Below are positions 26,596 to 27,212 of a stretch of 27,212 nucleotides of DNA, piece after piece (positions within the stretch are counted from its first letter, which is position 1; each line of letters begins with the position of its first letter). Source of the stretch: Chara braunii (Eukaryota; Streptophyta; Charophyceae; Charales; Characeae); NCBI GenBank assembly GCA_003427395.1, contig BFEA01000795.1:175574-202785 (forward strand), given 5' to 3'. The notes beneath the pieces are model-generated. The model did not search any database. It was not told the origin of the DNA and saw only the letters and a program-made list of their open reading frames with translations. The translations under genes and the position numbers were made by a program.

Positions 26596-27149
26596 TTTTT
26601 CGAAAAATGATCGGCCAACAGTATAGGCCAATAGGGTACAGAGTACAACAGACAGAAACATGTCACAGTGGCAGGATGTCAACTTGTCAGCAAATAAGGA
26701 GACCTAGATGCCATGGTAAGCAACCAATGCACACTTACTGAACGACAAAGTAAGAAACTAGTTGCAGTAGATGAGCTGGGCAGCAAAAAGACAAGGGCCT
26801 TTCTACGATTGTGAACAGATGGTACAACAGTCTGAGCCTCTGAGGTGCAATGGAGCAAAGACCTGCACTTGCTGATATGCACTGGACGACTGAGCGAATG
26901 TAATGCGGGCACAAAGACGGCATGGCATCCCAGCAGAGAAGCACAGGGAACAGGACGTACAGCTTCACCTGGAAAAGAGCTGCAGATCTCATCAGAAGCA
27001 TAACACTGCCACCTTCAGCCTAGACTATGGAGTCTGGACCCATAGTCATTAATGAGAGTGCAAGCAATGCTGCAGGTAGATCAGTGGGACAATAATGTCA
27101 AGGAGATTGGTCGAGGGTTGCCACCCACGGTCATCCTTTGGTCCAATCT

Positions 27150-27150
<1 letters not shown>
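26596..27150. other. Unassigned stretch
   Basis: Moderate complexity with no convincing gene. It could hold upstream or non-coding parts of the GNAT-like gene, but no motif supports this. Confidence 0.35.

Positions 27151-27212
<62 letters not shown>
27151..27212 (+). repeat. (CT)n microsatellite running off the window
   Basis: A pure CT repeat to the last base. Confidence 0.97.

Overview
The window looks like gene-poor, repeat-dense nuclear DNA of a streptophyte green alga, probably charophyte-like (Chara is a candidate; this is inference). A 170-bp piece of plastid DNA carries the last 47 codons and stop of rbcL. LINE reverse transcriptases with the zf-RVT zinc domain typical of plant LINEs are present, together with many microsatellites and no prokaryotic-style gene layout. 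Nearly every reading frame is transposon debris or low-complexity sequence. The one plausible cellular gene is a minus-strand exon (about 24,833-26,203) ending in what looks like the N-terminal part of a GNAT acetyltransferase domain.

Layout. 1.4-2.2 kb: a repeat element with an inverted GAACGTGTTCGCG-rich border at each end, a long hairpin, (CA)n tracts and a candidate type III hammerhead ribozyme. 2.26-2.6 kb: a fold-back element, then a tRNA-derived SINE. About 4.1-8.9 kb: a decayed plus-strand LINE cut at five loci by eight small TTAA-flanked inverted-repeat elements; one further element lies at 1.1 kb and another at 3.45 kb. 8.9-10.4 kb: low-complexity DNA with a 72-C homopolymer. 10,786-10,815: an untrimmed Nextera mate-pair junction sequence, so the assembly is suspect there. 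10.9-12.3 kb: palindrome-rich repeats (AACGCCCGGGCGTT and TCCGGAC types). 12.8 kb: an 18S rRNA fragment, then a minus-strand LINE 3' half (about 13.04-14.06 kb). 14.4-15.1 kb: 47-bp tandem repeats upstream of a TATA box. 15.2 kb: an N gap. 15.7-16.75 kb: decayed Cys/His-rich repeats. 16.83-17.0 kb: the rbcL insertion. 17.0-17.8 kb: a minisatellite. 18.86 kb: a U6 snRNA-like copy. 19.73 kb: a second SINE. 20.6-24.57 kb: a plus-strand LINE ending in poly(A). 24.8-26.2 kb: the GNAT-like exon. 26.3 kb: a U2 snRNA retropseudogene with a CAAA tail and target-site duplication, followed by a third SINE.

Two processes account for most of the window. The first is target-primed retrotransposition, seen as three LINEs, SINEs, U2 and U6 copies and a bare poly(A) tail between 14-bp duplications. 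The second is a non-autonomous DNA transposon family with the 11-bp end ACCACCAGTAC and TTAA flanks that repeatedly inserts into LINEs and next to its own copies. The hammerhead candidate and this TTAA family are the most promising undescribed items.
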